A DNA stretch of 64,000 bases from Tenacibaculum aiptasiae. GTDB lineage: Bacteria > Bacteroidota > Bacteroidia > Flavobacteriales > Flavobacteriaceae. Under the pieces are notes generated by a model that did not search any database, was not told where the DNA came from, and was given only the letters and a program-made list of their open reading frames with translations. Both the position numbers and the translations under genes were made by a program. Location: positions 207 to 64,206 of the forward strand of contig NZ_WAAU01000014.1 in the NCBI RefSeq assembly GCF_008806755.1, in the 5' to 3' direction. Every line of letters begins with the position of its first letter. Positions within the stretch are counted from its first letter, which is position 1. Below, piece by piece: positions 63,801 to 64,000 of this stretch.

Positions 63801-64000
63801 AGAAACTTCAATAGAGGTTTCTAAAACACCATCGTTTAAATATCGTTCTTTAACTTGAGATGTTGAAGTTATTAATCTTGGTCCTAAGTTAGTATTTACA
63901 CCAGTTGCAATTAGATTTTTTTCAGTCCACAAGATGTTTCTTGTAGGTGAGTTTTCTAAAGCATTAATCATCCTGTTTACTTGTCCTTGAGTAAACATTT
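60849..64000 (-). CDS. T9SS type A-sorted GEVED/PKD/Calx-beta protein, probable M43 protease C-terminus (5' truncated)
   Basis: The frame is open at the window edge, so only the C-terminal 1049 or so residues are present. The first segment, MFTQGQVNRMINAL, matches the part of M43 (pappalysin-type) metalloproteases just after the catalytic domain; this suggests a secreted protease, inferred. Domains in order: a beta-domain (about 40-160), GEVED 1 (to about 310, DSGESEDYGLSI), PKD (about 325-405), GEVED 2 (to about 570, DSGNTVDYSILI), Calx-beta (about 575-680), GEVED 3 and 4 (about 690-825, 830-970, both with YFGEVEDY). A type A C-terminal sorting domain ends it (about 975-1049, RLYPNPSDSFIFLKF and GIYFIKGQQ). 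It is exported by T9SS and its tail removed at the surface. Confidence 0.85.
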   Translation of the reverse strand, partial: MFTQGQVNRMINALENSPTRNILWTEKNLIATGVNTNLGPRLITSTSQVKERYLNDGVLETSIEVSCEECTFTKSSGTMNLSTDYTVQNLPEGITTKVDIINNTKAIINFNGTATNHSASNSINNLAFKFNSSIITGGSSILYKDSIENISVKFNDPYTEFCNINIRYRTYTHITNVSFNENSNTTGYDGISNYAPTVKFKVKKNKTYPLSITTNKGAGGANDNLRIQVWADWNSNFVYEDNELIVSHPYKNTQTDNNGNYTYNTSVQIPNSVKMGNIAFRVLAHYVQSNEGDSACSTIDSGESEDYGLSIVPENTPFEVDFFGQPTTVNLSEEAQFNDFSIAANGDSLKSWKWTFEGGSPTNSTEKNPTNILFPIEGTYDVTLEVTSTNGLKKTIKKSDYITSRLKYCKSYPNYGTYFSVNKVNFNTINHEPGKSNYYNYYNTISTDLKTGKIYPITIKSEKGNGGDSDVNKVKVWADWNYDGQFTQDELLINKEVKSNNYDQNGEYSFTSNITVPNNAAVGKKIGLRITGHFVDGKGETSCGAYDSGNTVDYSILIKKGDGNTTSSIVSISDDTKEEGAELQHLVTLDNTTVEETKIALSINNATAINGTDFNNPTFTNGVTYNQGEITIPSGVKTFTIKVPTIDDSIVESSENYNITANSITATGTITDNDSSSSNYCNASNLRNDSYITNVTFGSINNSSGYNSYSNYSNISNTFASGQTFNLKITTKNDHWTYNAIGTWIDWNNDGEFSDNERVYKAYKAGPYSKDITIPDNAVKNTTLRMRIRYAYGSENKITPCGEDTYFGEVEDYSIKISAHCYASTLRNDSFITNVSFGAINNSTGFNSYSNYENLSHTISPQESFNLKITTKNDHWTYNAIGTWIDWNNDGEFSNSERVYKAFKAGPYSVNISTPNNAVKNTPLKMRVRYAYGAEYKITPCGEDTYFGEVEDYTILVENNSVARTNTTNLIENIRLYPNPSDSFIFLKFETNKNVQYELTNIQGKIIMKADKTPNQNQIKISVKDLPVGIYFIKGQQENKIFQKKFFVK
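61317..61385 (-). repeat. 69-bp tract identical to 61737-61805 (GEVED 4 copy)
   Basis: This tract is identical base for base to one exactly 420 bp away (140 codons). Flanking sequence in the two GEVED units is similar but diverged, so this segment may have been homogenised by gene conversion. Confidence 0.85.
61737..61805 (-). repeat. 69-bp tract identical to 61317-61385 (GEVED 3 copy)
   Basis: Second copy of the identical tract, encoding the NDHWTYNAIGTWIDWNNDGE part of the GEVED domain. The 420-bp offset equals one domain. Confidence 0.85.

Noticed and set aside
1..64000. Mobile elements, CRISPR arrays, prophage
   Set aside because: No transposase, integrase, terminal inverted repeats, spacer-repeat pattern or phage genes were found on reading both strands.

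Overview
The window comes from the chromosome of a Bacteroidota member, most likely family Flavobacteriaceae (a marine Tenacibaculum/Polaribacter-like organism is my guess from protein style, not a computed placement). The signs are a strongly AT-rich sequence, near absence of Shine-Dalgarno sites, Bacteroidota promoters (TTG, about 19-21 nt, then TAnnTTTG), two type IX secretion (T9SS) cargo proteins, a PorP/SprF protein, OMP_b-brl_3 type TonB-dependent receptors, DUF3098 and the gene order ftsX-DUF3098-uppP-truB. I saw no insertion sequence, prophage, CRISPR array or plasmid gene; most of the window is core chromosome.

Layout. 1-4.6 kb: the 3' end of a large T9SS type B adhesin, with its SprF-like partner and an OmpA/PD40 protein. 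4.7-8.0 kb: minus-strand lipoprotein, DinB and NTF2-like genes, a tRNA with CAU anticodon, and a polyprenyl diphosphate synthase. 8.1-14.8 kb: tetR-tolC-adaptor-RND efflux operon. 14.9-19.3 kb: outer-membrane receptor divergent from a LytS/LytTR pair, with a direct repeat between them that looks like a LytTR operator. 19.3-26.4 kb: recX, an L-threonine dehydrogenase-like gene, a thioredoxin-like protein, and truB/uppP/DUF3098/ftsX/mce. 26.4-30.1 kb: the least ordinary locus: two paralogous lipoproteins, a polytopic membrane protein split by a T8 homopolymer, a HisKA_3 kinase and a LuxR-type regulator. 30.1-34.7 kb: rbfA, a LolC/E-like permease, dusB and lepA. 35.0-39.2 kb: a second receptor/LytS/LytTR module, all on one strand. 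39.4-44.6 kb: zinc peptidase, asparaginase and an ExbB-TM-ExbD-ExbD operon with a following barrel protein. 44.6-50.6 kb: PAP2-like protein, rpoN, asnS and an MMPL-type transporter. 50.7-54.9 kb: rplM-rpsI-rpsB-tsf-pyrH-frr. 55-60.7 kb: OmpA lipoprotein, apbE, methyltransferase, map, thioredoxin-like lipoprotein and gpmI. 60.8-64 kb: the C-terminal part of a T9SS type A protein whose retained N-terminus looks like the tail of an M43 metalloprotease.

Shared themes. Surface biology dominates the accessory part: secreted adhesin and protease, receptors with their own two-component systems, a proton-driven ExbBD motor and an efflux pump. Translation and envelope genes form the housekeeping part. 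Several genes have a TAnnTTTG box only a few bases before the ATG. In four cases an upstream alternative TTG start lies inside the promoter, so I moved those starts downstream. Lengths quoted for such genes use the corrected start. No stretch over 300 bases lacks a gene; the longest gaps (27082-27349 and 41273-41526) hold a terminator and otherwise nothing I can name.
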